This document shows, piece after piece, positions 11,338-23,962 of a stretch of 64,000 nucleotides of DNA (positions are counted from its first letter, which is position 1; each line of letters starts with the position of its first letter). The stretch is from Uloborus plumipes (taxonomy: Eukaryota > Arthropoda > Arachnida > Araneae > Uloboridae), in contig JAXGGA010002201.1 of NCBI GenBank assembly GCA_038373865.1, positions 62,001-126,000 of the forward strand. The letters are read 5' to 3'. Both the position numbers and the translations under genes were made by a program. The notes under the pieces are model-generated. The model did no database searches. It saw nothing but the letters and a program-made list of their open reading frames with translations, and was not told where the DNA came from.

Positions 11338-13959
11338 AAAATGATTATGTGGGGAAGGCTATGAATGTAGCTCTTTTATATATAAGCCTAATATTTCTTA
11401 AATATAAATTGTGAAATTGAATGGTATTGAAGGAAGTAATTTCCATTCTCAGGACAGTTCAAAATATGCTCCAAAATAAAAATTTCAGAAAGGCATGCGA
11501 TGAAATTTAAGTTAAAAAAAGATAAAATTGCATAACCTTCATAAATTATTCCCCTTTTTCACAACTAATTTGCTTTACATTAATGAGAAGACAGTAATTA
11601 TTAAAGGAAAGGTTTTTTTGTATAAAATATTGCAACCCTTTACAATTAAATTCTCAAATCCACCTACGTTCTTGAAAAAAATTATTTCAATGTAGAAATG
11701 AAATACCTATAATATTAATCCCCTAATTCTTAGATTCGATCAGCTTAAAAATATAATTAAGTTCATTTTTAAATACTAAATTTTTTTACTTAGCGACTTT
11801 TGTCTGAAATTAATTACATTTCCATCTGAAATAAATAATAATTAAATACATTTATTAAGCCCTATGAAACAATCCCATAAGCTCAAGTATTACCGTAGTA
11901 CCAATTTAGTACCCGTAATAATTTTTGGATCTTTTAATCTTTCTGTGTGCTGCAAGAGAAAATGCTTACTGAAGCCAAAAGCAAAAAAAAAAAAAAAAAA
12001 AAACATGGCTTTATAAGCACTCTAAGTTAACAATGTTTAATTATATGATTAAACTCCTGTTAAACTAAATCCGTAACTCATAAAAATATCATATCCTCGC
12101 ATGAAAGGAAATTGTCGTAATTAATGTTGCACTTCCACGCCCTGTTTTTTCCTATCTCTCCCAACATTTCTTCTTTCTTTTATCTGAGATTAAAAAGACC
12201 ACCTATCATCGTAGAAGAGCAATTTTTTCTTTCTTTCTTCTTCAGGCTGTTGTTGGTTTTTACTAAAAACTTTTTTTTCTTCCCCCCTTCTACTTCTTTC
12301 TCATACACATAAATACCTGTTTCTGCTGCGAGAATTTTTGACATAAAATAAATGGGCCATATTTTTGTGTAACCTTTAATCAAGCCTGACTAAACTCTTC
12401 TAGTAAGCTCCCCGAAATGAGATGGTGGTCTGCCGGTATTATTTAATTCGCTTCGTTTATTTTTCGTTTAGAAAAAGTTCGTCCCCTGTTAATTGTTAAA
12501 TTAGCAACATTTTAATGGAGCAATAAAGGGAAAAGAAACATAATTGGTGTCGGTTTATTTTTAATAGAATAGCGATATAAGTTTTTTTGTTTTTAATCTT
12601 TGTTTTATTTTGAGGCTGTTTATTTTCTACATCGAAGTTTTGTTGTTGTATTTTGATTATGTTTATCCATTATTATGAGCTGTAGTTTCTGAGATTAGTC
12701 TTTTTAAAATATTATAGGAATTGAAATAAATAGGTGGAAGCGGTAAAGGATTGCTATTTTTAGAAATTCAAAACAAAACATGAGATGAATTCAGCGTATT
12801 CATCCAGATATTTTTTATTCGAAATTTTATATAAAAATGCATGTTGTGCTAGAAAGTCAATAATCAGCTATCTAATTAGCTTTGGTCTTGGAACAATTCA
12901 ACGAGCATTGTTAGTAGAAGGTATGTGTTCGAAATAGGGAAATGTTGCTGACTGAACTGCGACAAACAAGGATTTTCCATGAAGTAAGCAAGTAAAAACA
13001 GTAATTAAAAAAAAGAGGAAATGAAAGCGTTTAGAAACTTTCGACTTATTGAAAAAGCTAGTGTGTTTTATTTATTTTATTTATTTATTTTTTTTTTGTT
13101 GCTAGAATTTTAAGAATTTTTAAAAACCTTTTGAACAAATGCTTTATCGAAAATAGAATTTAATCGAATGAATCAATAAAAGCTTACAATTTATTGTTTT
13201 GGTTTTTAGAATAAACAGCCAGTAATTGACTATTTTGCGGAAGTTTTAATACATTTATTTTGTTTTCTTAATAAAATAATAGCAAAAACAAATAAATTTT
13301 TCCGCTATCACTAAATATGTGCGGGTTAATAATAATTAAACATTTTTGTTTTGTTTGCTATGATTTAAATTGCTGTGAATAATAGTTTGAAAAACAGATT
13401 TCGTCAGTAATTAACTATTTATTCCGAAAATGACCAGTATCTGTTAGTACAAGTAATTGACTACTTCTCCATACTTTAAAAATCCGAACCGATTATCAAT
13501 ACTATTAAAATCCGACCATATCTATGCATGTCGCTTCTATATATGTATGTACGTACGTAAGTCTGTACGTATGCATGTCCGTCTAAAAGCCACTTCTAAT
13601 TTGTTAGGTAGATTACATCATCATACGTGATCTTGATGATAGGTATGTGCCAGTGATGACCTCTAAGGGTCTAAGGTTTAAAAAAATTGCTCGTTAATTT
13701 ACGAATCACAAACCCTATAGAGGATTTTAGGACACTGCGGAACAGCGAACAAAAGTTTAGGAGTTTGCATTACAAAACTTGCAGACAAAATATACTTATC
13801 AAAAAGTTTATTTTGAAACAAAAGAGAAATATACTACATTTTGACTTACGGACTCTGAATGATTAATGTAATCTTGCGATGAAGTGCAATTGAGACTATA
13901 AAGTCATATACGGTAAATTAGGAGACTTCTGCAAGTAACCTTAAGTACCTATCCATTCC

Positions 13960-14420
13960 ATCCGTCATTCCATCCACTCTCGGGAGACAGCTATGGCTTG
14001 AGAGTACGTCATATATTTTCTTATTACTTTTTGATGAACCTAGAGGACCCGAGAGAAGATTCAACCAAAAGAGTTCTGCTCGCGGCAGCCAGATATAATT
14101 TATTTTGATGATGGAAGAAGCAGGGTCGTTAAATGGCGGCATCCTGTCTGTCAGAGGCCAAGAAAGGAACAGAAGAAAAAAAGCAATAGAATGTTGGGCC
14201 ACCCCATATGAAAGCAAAAGGAAGTTGGCGGGGACGGATGGAACTTGGAAACGAATCCCTCAATTACCATCTGCAGTCGTGTTCTTGGAAGCGAGCGATG
14301 TCTGCGGACTTCCGCGTCGAGAATTATACTTATTAGACGAAGTTCGGTTATAAAACAGGATTCGTTTATGCTGGCTTCTTCCAAACTGTTGGGCGGAACG
14401 TGAGATTTTACTCTTTGCAT
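13960..14420. other. CpG-richer island, unassigned
   Basis: Against the A+T-rich surroundings this block has many CpG sites (for example CTTCCGCGTCGAG near 14311 and AAGCGAGCGATG near 14290). Frames of 82, 89 and 99 codons overlap on opposite strands. None shows a recognisable domain, so none is called as a gene. It also contains AAATGGCGGC at 14131-14140, a near match to the YY1/Pho core. It may be regulatory, an old exon or a repeat fragment. Confidence 0.3.
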
Positions 14421-15209
14421 TCAAGTGCTGCTATCCAATCAGTATTATGGTTTGTAAAAATTGAACCAGTGGAAAAATTAGCTTTCCTTTAGGATTCAAT
14501 CTGAATTTCCATGGTTATCGGAAAGAATGTGTTGAGGAGGAGCTCACACTTTCCTAATATTTCAGAAGATGGCGTTCTGAAACATAGGTGAGGTTTCATT
14601 CTTCAATAAAATTAAAAATCAAAATAAGAAATAAAACACCGAAGCCCTGACAGTGAGAAAGATAAAAAAGAAATGTATTCAAAGTAATGTAATTACTTCC
14701 CTGGAAGTTAAAAGAACCACTGGAGACACAAAGCAGCATTTAGTAAACTTCAGTTAGACTCTGACGGTTAGTTGACATGTTGAGTCAATAGTTGTATATC
14801 AAGTAATTTGAAAGATATTCCAAACGTTGTTATGGAAAGCTTTAAAGTTTAAATTCAAATATAATACATGCACATTGTGTGTTAGTTTTACGGCAAGCCA
14901 TGTGTGAAACGGTGTTTTATGCTAAATCTAGTTTTGCCGTGGGAAGGTAAAGAGCATTATCTGCTTTTTTTTTTAATTCTTGCATTTTTGTCATCTATTG
15001 CATTTAAGTTTTATTGTACAGTCTTGCTTATTTGGGTTTCCGATGAAAAGGTAACACGAAAACATTTCTAACAGTCTCACATTTTCCTATTGTTTGTATG
15101 GAATTCAAAACTCGCTTCTTCAAATGTATCAAATACTTATTTCTACAGATACTGCCCTATACTTTCTCACGGCAGAGCGAAGCTTAGAATTTTGTTTTAC
15201 TCATTCATA

Positions 15210-16293
15210 TTAGAAAACGTTCTAAACAGAGAAGGAGAAAGGACTACGCCACCTATTAATATTTTATCTAAGTTCCTTAGTAAAATTTGTTTTCACTCAA
15301 AAAATAAATAGACCTAAGCATCAATGAAAAACATAATACTAGTCATTTTATAAATTTAACATTTCACTTAATTTGATCATATTTTAATATTTCGCTGTTT
15401 ATCAAAAATAGTTTTTGTTATTATAAAACACTGAAGTTGTAATTTCTATTTTAAGTATTCATTGATTTCTACTGAAGTTCAGAGCAATACTTTTTTAGTT
15501 TATATTAGGAATGTTTTGGTATTAAATGTTCAATACAATTTTCACGTGCACGCGGGGCATAGTGGATGGAGCAATGTGAAATTAACTCATTTCGTTTACT
15601 TAGTCATTCATTTATTAAATCACTTAGGTATTTCTCCATTTATTAATTCCCGTTTTTTATTAATTTCCTTATTAAATGATTCATTTGCTTATTTTCTTAA
15701 TCATTCTCCATTTTAATCAATCATTTTCCCCCTCATTCATCAGTTAATTTATTCATTCATACATATTCGTTTCCTGAAAAATATTTTATTATATTCAAAT
15801 TTAAAATACTTCCATGGTTTAGTATTTTGTTTCACACTCAAGCCCGTCATTTAGGGGGGGGGCAGGGGGATCAATTGCCCCCCCCCCTGACTTTGAGAAA
15901 TCATTATATTAACAAACAAGTGGGCGTGGTTTTTGCTGATTTCCGAAGAAATTGCATTGAGTTTTCACCCTTTGCAAAACCCCCCCCTGAAAAACTTGAA
16001 ATGACGTCCCACTTCACCTCGTGGATTCACCTCTTGAAATGTTCACACTTCACCTCGTGGTCTTTTGAGGTGAAAACTTTCCACTCTTTTTTGAATTTAC
16101 AAAATAACTGCCGAAGATGAAAAATAACAGATATATAAATATCATAATTCGTAATACAACTAATTTTCCGATATTTGTATTACAAAATAAATTATTCCTT
16201 CGTTATGTACAATAATGTTCAGACCAAACTTCCAATTTGTTCATTTTGAAACAGGTAAGTCACCTTAGCTATATCACTTGCCCCATATTCCCC
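15210..16293. mobile_element. TA-family element, second copy, interrupted
   Basis: Read on the opposite strand this block aligns with most of the element at 36506-37339. Matching landmarks are CATTTTGAAACAGG, TTACAAAATAAATTATTCC, GGTCTTTTGAGGTGAAAA, ATTTCGTTTACTTAGTCATTC and AGTCATTTTATAAATTTAAC. The right terminus CACTTGCCCCATATTCCCC ends at 16293 and is followed by TA. The left end is degraded and its position is approximate. A hAT-type MITE (15839-16012) has landed inside. No transposase is encoded. Confidence 0.65.
15839..16012 (-). mobile_element. G-run hAT-like MITE, copy 1
   Basis: This is the inverse orientation of the unit at 61397-61575. Both carry GTCATTT near each end, a run of 7-14 G or C at two internal positions, and AAACCACGCCCA/TGGGCGTGGTTT in the middle. 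The left end reads CAAGCCCGTCATTT and the right AAATGACGTCCC. The flanks TTCACACT and TTCACCTC may be a worn 8-bp target duplication. It sits inside the older element of 15210-16293, so it arrived later. Confidence 0.65.
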
Positions 16294-16295
16294 TA

Positions 16296-19200
16296 CATTG
16301 CATAAACTATTTTAAGCTCTATCGATTTAAACTTTGAAGTTATTATTTTCTGCCAAATTTGATTCACATACAGCGACTCAAACTCTGCATCAAAACATTT
16401 TTGTGATATTGCAACCCTTTTGAATATCATTTTGGCGTACAAGCAACCTTACTTCAAAATTGAATTATAGCGAGCCCGTGATTTTGTTCGTAAACTCGTA
16501 ATACCTTAAGTTTAACATCCCCTACTTTCGAAAACGCAGGACTTTTCTTCAAAATATGCACTATTCAGCGAATCAACCGCATCTTATGTATGTATAAAAA
16601 TATATCTTGAGGGGGAAAATATTCAGCAAGATCCACAGGTAAGTACTGATGTTTCATCTTGCATGAAAATTGTAAAACCCAAAAAGCTAGAATCTATGGA
16701 TAAAGATGAAGGGAAACTGCTCTTTGAGTCGCTAAAATGATAAAACGAAAGAAGGAATGGACGCAAAAGAAAGTCGCCCTTTTTTATGCGTTTGCGTTTT
16801 TTACTCGCTGTTAGAATGTTTTTTTAACTTGATATTTTTAGAAGATAAAAAAAAAAAAAATAGCTTCGCTAACTTTCCTTTTTTCTGTGTGACTTTATAA
16901 AAGAATATTTTTGGGAGATTTCTTTTATAACTTCCTAAAATGTGGAATAAGAATGCAGTATTCGTACTCACATATAAATATACAGATACGTATTTATACA
17001 TACCAATTTTTTTTCTTCCCTTTTATTGGGTTATTGGGGGGGGGGGCTCGGCTAGTTCAAATGGAATGCGAAAATATTTGTTTTTATCCTATCAAAGCAA
17101 AATGTATTCCTTTTTTTTTTTTTTTTTTTTTAATACAATGTTAATATTTTGGCCCCGCAAATCACTCTTGGTTAACTGTTTCAATGAGGAGTGGGAGAAT
17201 TAGAAAAATACATTTCGATATTGAAAATAATTTTTCAACAAAAGAGGAAAAAATAGATTATGCTCTATCTTGCCTTTTATTTTTACAGTATGTATAAGCA
17301 CATCTAAATAACTGTTCGGATTGGGCGAAGTCCGGTTAAATAGGGTTCGGAAAAATAAAAGTTTACTGCATTTCGACTTTCAATTTTTTTAAGTGCAATG
17401 TTAATATCGCCGCCCCGCCTATCATTGTGGCTAAACGTTCAATGCTAAAAGGGAGAAAGAGAGAGACTTTTCTGCATTTAAAATATTTAACTAGTGAAAG
17501 AGGAGGGGCACGTGAAATTGAACATGCACACCGTATTTCCATAATGGGGAAATTTCGAATTTTTCAAAAGCATTTTTTTTTTTTTTGAATGAGCACGGTC
17601 AAAAGCATGAGGTGATTTTTTTTCAAGCAATTTTAACTCGTTTTCTTTTTTTTTTTCCTTTTAATAACTTTAAAAGACACTCAGTTTCTTCACGTGTGAC
17701 GTCATATGAGACCTCGCTTCGTTTTAGAAACCAGACATTCAGAAAAAAAGGAAAAGAAAGAAAATTAACCGTTGGGAAATTTTCAAATAAAATCTGGTCC
17801 TACGTTGTTGTTGTTGTTGTTGTTGTTTTGTGGGGGGGGGGACTTCCATTTTATAAACATCAGTAATTAAAAGTCAAACTTTTGACCGAAGGAAACACGT
17901 CCATTAAACAGATTGAGACACATAATATTCAAATGTTAGAATTTTTAAAAGTTAAGGGAATTTACTATGGAGTTGATAATGGAGACATACCCACTACGCA
18001 TCCTTTCCTTCTGATATGCTCCGAATAGGGATATTGGTGAATATCATTTTGTTGTCTTTTGATGTGTTCACAAAACTTTTATACTTGACGAATTTGAGAC
18101 TTTCTTCTCTAGTTCCAATACGCAAGTTAAGCTTTCACGCGAAACTACTTGACCGATTACAAGAGGTATTAATTTCGACTTGGTCTAAACTGTTAAACTT
18201 GTGTTTTTCACGCAGTTGCTACGAAAAATTACTTTATAATTTGATTTGAGAATCAAGTATCGAAGTCACTACGAGCTAATCTCATGATTTCTGATGTGAT
18301 ACTGAGCCACATTTCAGAGTTTGTTTTATTATATGCATTTTTTCAGCTAGTAGTTTTCTGCAAACTATTCGACAGACCGACAGACACGTTTTTCCCTTCT
18401 CAAAACCATAGTTTTCTGTTTTTAATTTCTCGATATTTATTAATTATTTTATTTTATTTTATTTTTTTCGTACTTTACAATATTTTTGGAATACATGAAG
18501 CCACTTTTAACGTTTTTTTCGCCTTTCTTTTAAGTGGGCGAAATTTAGAAAAGTATTATTCATTAAAAAATAAGATGGGAAATTGGGCTAAAAAATTGTA
18601 TTTTTTGACCGAAGGAAACCCCCCCCCTTATTGTATAGGATACACCATTGTTTGTGGATGACACTGGGGGGAAAAGTTTCGTGTTAAACTTTAGTAGTCT
18701 TACATTTGCCTCTCCTTACAATGCCGCAGGTAGAAATGGGCATAATCGACGTGTCATGTATAAAAAAAAAACCTTCTTAAATTAAAACTTCAAAAGGTTC
18801 AAAAATGCCTTCTTCTAAGAGATTTTATTTCAAGCAAAATATGACATTGCTGATGAACGGAACAGAAGGCGGGGTGGGGGATCAGTAATTATTTCAAACG
18901 AAGTTGTTCACGCCTTATTGCTTTTCCTTTAAGAGCATGATCTCTAAAACTTGATAAAATAAAATAAAGCTTCAATTAAATTATCTCCATCTTTTAAAAC
19001 ATTTTTCCTCTGAAATAGCTTTTTTTCACGCTGCAGTGAGTGAAATTAGAAAGAGTGTAGAATGTGTAGCAAAAAAAACTACGTGAAGTAACAAAAAAGG
19101 AAAAAACTATTTGTTTCGTATTTTCTTACATGCAACTTAGTAAAATTGGATCGCATGCTTCCTTTTTGCTTTAAAGTAGAGAAGAGATCTTATTTGCATA

Positions 19201-20823
19201 TTTGATGTATTTATGCATAATGTATATACGAGAGTGAATAAAAGTACAAATATCACGCTTTTCCGGCGGAAATCCTTTTAATGTGCTTACGTAGAAAACG
19301 TATTTTTCGAATTACACAGTTTCAGTGATTCAAAGCTCTTAATGTTTTCCTGACATCCGTATTTCCAAACTAAGAGATGAATAGAATATATTGAAAACAA
19401 ATAAACAAAAAAGAAACATTTTCTTCATAATTACAGAAGAATTACTATAAACGTATGCAATAGTGTTTTGATCAGTATTACTGAAAAGCGTATAATTATT
19501 GGTGCACTTCCTTTTTAATTACAAATATCTTTGTCAAAGCGGCACTAAAATTATCGTCTAGATACACGTGTACATAGTAGTCACCGAGAAAATTTTTGCT
19601 AAAACAATCCTCTGAACTCCTTTAAAAAAAAATCTTTTGAATGATGGACGGTAAACCAAATCACTATAAGTTTTTATTTGTATCACCAAATGCATCCATT
19701 CTAATATACTTGATCGCAGCATTTCTTAACAGAAGTGTCACATTTGACATCAGAATCTATCCACTTGCACTTCACCAAAAGCTAATCAGCAGCGTTTCCT
19801 AGCGGCTAACTTTAAGTCAAACAAAATATCAGATGCATAAAAAAAAGAAGGTTCAAATTCAAATAAAACAGCTTTTTGTCAGATTCGTTTCAAAACCAAA
19901 TAATGAGACACATAATATTGCAACCGTTTTTAATGTAAACGGATTGTGTTAAAACCACGAAATTAAAAAGGTATACCTCTATATCAATATATTTTTTCCT
20001 CAATTTCCATGGCATTGGACGTAATTTATTCTGTCTTAAAAAAATCCTTTTCATGTAAATAGTTAAGTAACGAATAATTCTATAAACATTATGATCGTCA
20101 GTTTAATCTCTGTAACGTTTGCATCAATTTACCGAAACGAGTTTTTTATCATTTTATAGCTTGGGTACCTTTAAAGTTATTAAAAAGTTCGTGTATGACA
20201 TTGGCAAACATCATAGCTTAAAACTTCCAAATAGTATTCTTTATATAAACATCGTATCTTTAGTATATTTTGTTGACGCAGAAAAATTTTCATCCTGAGC
20301 GTTGCCTTTAGAACACGAAATTAAACGAACTCCAATGTTAGCATACTAAAAATTGAAATCTAACTGCAATGTCGGAGAAAACTTTAAAAGCGTCTAAGAA
20401 GTGTTAGGAATTTTATGGCTTCTAGAATGAACTAGGGGAAAACTAATGATAAAAGTTTATGCGAAATAGACAAACTGAAAATGCTAAGAAATTTTAAAGT
20501 ATTTTTCTCGAATTTCCGTATTTCTTCAAAAGAAATCATTCTGCAAGGGGCAAGAATTTTATGATTTATGCGTTATTTTACGACACATAGAAATGCGAAA
20601 TAAAATACAAAAACAGTTAAAGTGAATAAGTTCTTCTCTTTAAACTCCCCCTCCCCCTACCACCCCACCAAGCTATAATTTATAGAGGATAATTTTTTTT
20701 AATTTCAAAGAAATCGGTTAAAAAAGTACTTTTATTTTATTGATAGCAAATTTATGCATACAACTTTCTCGTCCGTGTGCCCCGGAATTGACTTTATTTA
20801 CACCAGACCCTTTCGACTGTACA
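16296..20823. other. Gene-free stretch with simple repeats
   Basis: No gene is recognised. Poly-T lies at 17111-17131, GTT repeats at about 17804-17828 followed by a G-run, and C-runs near 18620. Two blocks, 17131-17240 and 17391-17500, are a diverged duplication (see separate entry). The phrase TTTTGACCGAAGGAAAC recurs at about 17880 and 18605, and GAGACACATAATATT at about 17914 and 19904, so older repeat fragments are mixed in. A 125-codon frame at 18284-18661 is rich in F, L and I because of T-rich DNA and is not credible as a membrane protein gene. Confidence 0.45.
17131..17500. repeat. Diverged 260-bp direct duplication
   Basis: CAATGTTAATATTTTGGCCCCGC at about 17136 is repeated as CAATGTTAATATCGCCGCCCC at about 17396. 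Each is followed by a matching A-rich block with GGGAGAA and GAAAGAGG/AAAAGAGG. Both copies follow a T-run. Offset is 260 bp. Confidence 0.5.
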
Positions 20824-20825
20824 TA

Positions 20826-21975
20826 GGGTTGGTTAGGGTAAGTGGGCCCTCTTTTTAGAACAGCTTGTTTTTAAAGCCTTATACAACAGCTATAAAGCAA
20901 AAAAAGTTTAAACTTGTTGACCTATTTTATCTTGGACATTATTAATAAACACAAGTTCATCATTATTTCCTAAAAAAATGCTTTAAATGTTTTAAACTAT
21001 CGTAGTCTTTAAAAAATGACGTGGGTGGCTCACTTACCCCCTAGGAAGGGGTAAGTGGACCACCCCTCATTTGTTTATATTTAAAGTCAGCATATCTGAA
21101 AAAAGGGTTTGCATGTCCTACCTGAAAAAGTATGTAACATTTTAGTCGGAAATACTTTTCGGTAAATGTATCCATTAACGAGATATCTACTTACATTTAA
21201 ATGCGTATGACAGAAAATAATAAACCAGAATACAAAACAATTGTCTATGACATTCATTAAGAGCCGTTATGCATATTTTTTGCTTTTACATATAAATTAG
21301 TGTTGAACAAACAAAAAGTGTAGCTATTTCTATTCTTTCTGTCAAATGTAGCAGCATTTTTTTTCATTTGTATCATATTGTAAAGTTAGAACTTCATAAT
21401 ACTTTATTTTTTTCTTTTATGTAAGTTTCCCAAATACATAGTTACAAGCTTTTGCAGTTTTTGTAGCTAAAGAATCAATTTTTCTCTAGGTCTGCACCAT
21501 TATCTTTCATTTCATCTTAGAAATTGCTTTATCAGAACTGCTTTTCATTTTGAAATCATCATTATTATGAGGGAGCCCACTTACCCTAACTGAGAAAAAC
21601 CAAGGCGTAAGTGGGACCCCTCCCCTTAAACACTTATTAATAATACTTTGCATAAAAATTCTTATTGCAATGTGTACTTTAGATTAAACTCTACAAAAAA
21701 AACTTGATGAACATTGAAAAAATAATAAAAACTAACATTGAAACACTTCTTTGAAAAATGTTGCTCGAACTCGCAAAAAAAATTTTTTTGGAAATTTTTT
21801 TGCCACAAATTATATGATCCAAAAAAAGTTCCCTGAAACCCAAATATGTGCAAAACCAATCATTGTGATGAAATATAACATGATCAGTACAAAAAAGTGC
21901 AAAAACCATATGCGCATTTCAGTTTTAAGGGGGGTGGACCACTTACCCCAGTGGCCCACCTACCCGAACCAACCC
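20826..21975. mobile_element. TA-flanked element with GTAAGTGG motifs, family 1
   Basis: The left end GGGTTGGTTAGGGTAAGTGG and the right end (reverse strand GGGTTGGTTCGGGTAGGTGG) are inverted repeats with two mismatches in about 23 bp. TA flanks both sides (20824-20825, 21976-21977). The 1150-bp body encodes no transposase. The motif GTAAGTGG or its complement recurs at 21031-21057 as a palindromic pair around CTAG, and again near 21580 and 21607. Repeated end-like motifs inside an element often mark transposase-binding sites. The superfamily is undetermined; TA targets fit the Tc1/mariner/pogo supergroup. It shares its organisation with 53782-55485. Confidence 0.75.
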
Positions 21976-23349
21976 TAGTCCTTTTTAAACATCCAACACC
22001 CATCCAACCCTTGGGATTGATTTGAATTTTGGCGTCTTAAAGTCAAATTATATTTTTCCGCTTTTAAGATTACGATGGGAGCCATTTATAGAGACAAGAG
22101 ATCCCACGAGTATTGTCTTTTCGTAGTTCGCGATAACGAAATACATAACTTGAACTCAAGATGTCCAAATTTAAATTAATTTTTCTTCAACGTCACGGCA
22201 TTTAAAAAATCAGACAGTGAGCTTTATTATGTTATTATTATTATTTAATTTATTATTCACTTATGCCAATAAAAGGTACAAAATCGTTGAGTGCTGAATG
22301 AAGAATTTTATTGGCGTTATTCTTGAAAATTGGTTTGGCATGTGTCTAATATACTTGTATTTCACAGAATCTTTCCTTTTGGCAAGCCTTCACCAGATTT
22401 TGCTGATGATCTTAAGCAGTGGATTAAATTTTATTTTAGATGGTCTGGACTGTTGCCTAACAGGCTTGATTTTACTTGGCCTTTGCCCATTTTGTTTTCC
22501 CTTTGTGTCAGAAGCGAATATTAAGCCTGATATCAGTTTTTTTCCCAATAAAGGAAGCTATTACTGTATGTGTTATAAAAATGAATTTTTGACTTTTTAC
22601 TAGTCAGTGATAAGTTAGTAGCCAACGGAACATGTCACAAAAAAGCTGCACTACATTAGTAATACAAGCAGAAACTCCTTTAGTTATGATGGAAATACAA
22701 AACTTATTTACTGAGTCTTCAAGATTGCTGATTAATCTCCCAAAACCTAATGTTTACTTTAAAAATATAGCGTCTTTGATATTGATAGATCGCGAGGAGT
22801 CCGTTGCGTCGTGGATAGCAATCTATATTCTGTTCTGCTTTTTTTCACATGCGTAAATAGAGTTTATTTTTTCGTTTTGTTTATTTATTTTTTATTTATT
22901 TTAATAATCTAATTTTGCTGACGATTTATCCCTATATAGATATTTTATCAGAAACGAAGTATGAACGGAAATTCATTTTCCCCTAAACTGACGCATTGAA
23001 ATTTCACATTACAAAGTAGTCTTACTCAAAGTGTTAAGCGCCAGAATTACCAAAGCTTATACAACCTTCTTCGATAGAAATTTCACAACGCTGAAAAATC
23101 GTTGCATTATATTTTATGTATTTTTATAACTTGTTTTAAAAATGTTGGATGTTTTGATTATTATTATTCTTTTCCTTCACAAAATATGTTTCTTCATTCC
23201 CAAAAATAGAAGTCATTTGATCACTCTGAAATTCTAAACTTTACGTTGGATGATGCATCTGGCTATAAAAATTAACAAGTTTACTTTTACTTATTAACTA
23301 TCTGCGTCGTCTGGCTTTTCATGATGGGGTTTACCTTGAGAATAAAGTT

Positions 23350-23907
23350 ATGTCAGGTGAAGCGTGTCTAAAAGTCCTTATTTTTTTTTTAATCGATCTT
23401 TTTCCTGCAAGCATTACGAAAAATTTATCAAGAAACCAAAAAAGATTTTTGGTGACCCCCGCAACAGGAAAAGCCAAAAAGCAAAAGCAAGAATTTTATT
23501 TAGTCATTATCAAGAAAAAACCTTTTCTGATCAATGATTTCTTTCACGCAATTTATTTTCTTTCATGCTCGTGCAGACGACAGTTTCAAGTTAATTTAAA
23601 ATTGATTTCTACCCACTTAGAAACCCCCGTATCTTTTTTCTGGGTGAAAATATTGATTAGTAATTTGAAAACCCTCTGGAGGGAAATCTGCATAAAAGGT
23701 ATTTTTTACGATCTTTCCAATGAGATAAAAATTGAACAGGTCCGACAATTATTTCGAGTAGAAAGATATATTTTAAGCCATTTTTTAGTGCTTAAGTTGA
23801 AATTTGAACGGATCGGTATTTTTTTGACGTTCGAAAAAACCTGCCCATACAAACCTGCCAAGGTGGCCAAGTACCTCCCTGCCAAGTTTGGTCCAGATCC
23901 AACGTAA
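23350..23907 (+). CDS. Unrecognised 185-codon open frame, probably not a gene
   Basis: This is the longest uninterrupted frame in the window apart from the Tc1 transposase. Its length is unusual for DNA this rich in A+T. I see no domain, signal peptide or transmembrane organisation. The protein is rich in K, F, L and I, as expected from base composition, and has an early lysine-rich stretch (residues about 40-58). Its last 15-20 codons run into sequence that looks like the 3' end of a non-LTR retroelement, followed by an ATAC repeat. A decayed retroelement frame is therefore possible. No reverse transcriptase motif is visible. No splice sites or promoter support it. Confidence 0.12.
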   Translation: MSGEACLKVLIFFLIDLFPASITKNLSRNQKRFLVTPATGKAKKQKQEFYLVIIKKKPFLINDFFHAIYFLSCSCRRQFQVNLKLISTHLETPVSFFWVKILISNLKTLWREICIKGIFYDLSNEIKIEQVRQLFRVERYILSHFLVLKLKFERIGIFLTFEKTCPYKPAKVAKYLPAKFGPDPT

Positions 23908-23962
23908 ACCGGAGAATTGTATGAGGAACATACATACATACACACACATATATATATATTCT
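23820..23962 (+). repeat. Possible 3' end of an RTE-like LINE with microsatellite tail
   Basis: The block TTTGGTCCAGATCC followed by AACGTAAACCGG leads directly into ACATACATACATACACAC and then a TA repeat. Many RTE-clade LINEs end in a short conserved 3' region followed by a tandem repeat of this type. No target duplication or RT domain is visible, so the assignment is tentative. Confidence 0.35.

Larger units (their letters stand above)
9535..15209. other. Gene-free stretch, mostly A+T-rich
   Basis: No exon, RNA gene or complete element is recognised apart from the small palindromic element at 11230-11337. The part from 9590 to 10600 is less simple in composition and may be single-copy, but its frames (103 aa at 9544-9855, 72 aa antisense) overlap on opposite strands and resemble nothing known. 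A poly-A run lies at 11983-12002. Purine/pyrimidine-rich DNA at 12170-12310 makes two mirror-image frames of low complexity. Short TATG/ACGT repeats occur at 13540-13580. Confidence 0.45.

Noticed and set aside
18284..18661. 125-codon frame resembling a multi-pass membrane protein
   Set aside because: The hydrophobicity follows from T-rich DNA. There is no family resemblance, splice signal or promoter.
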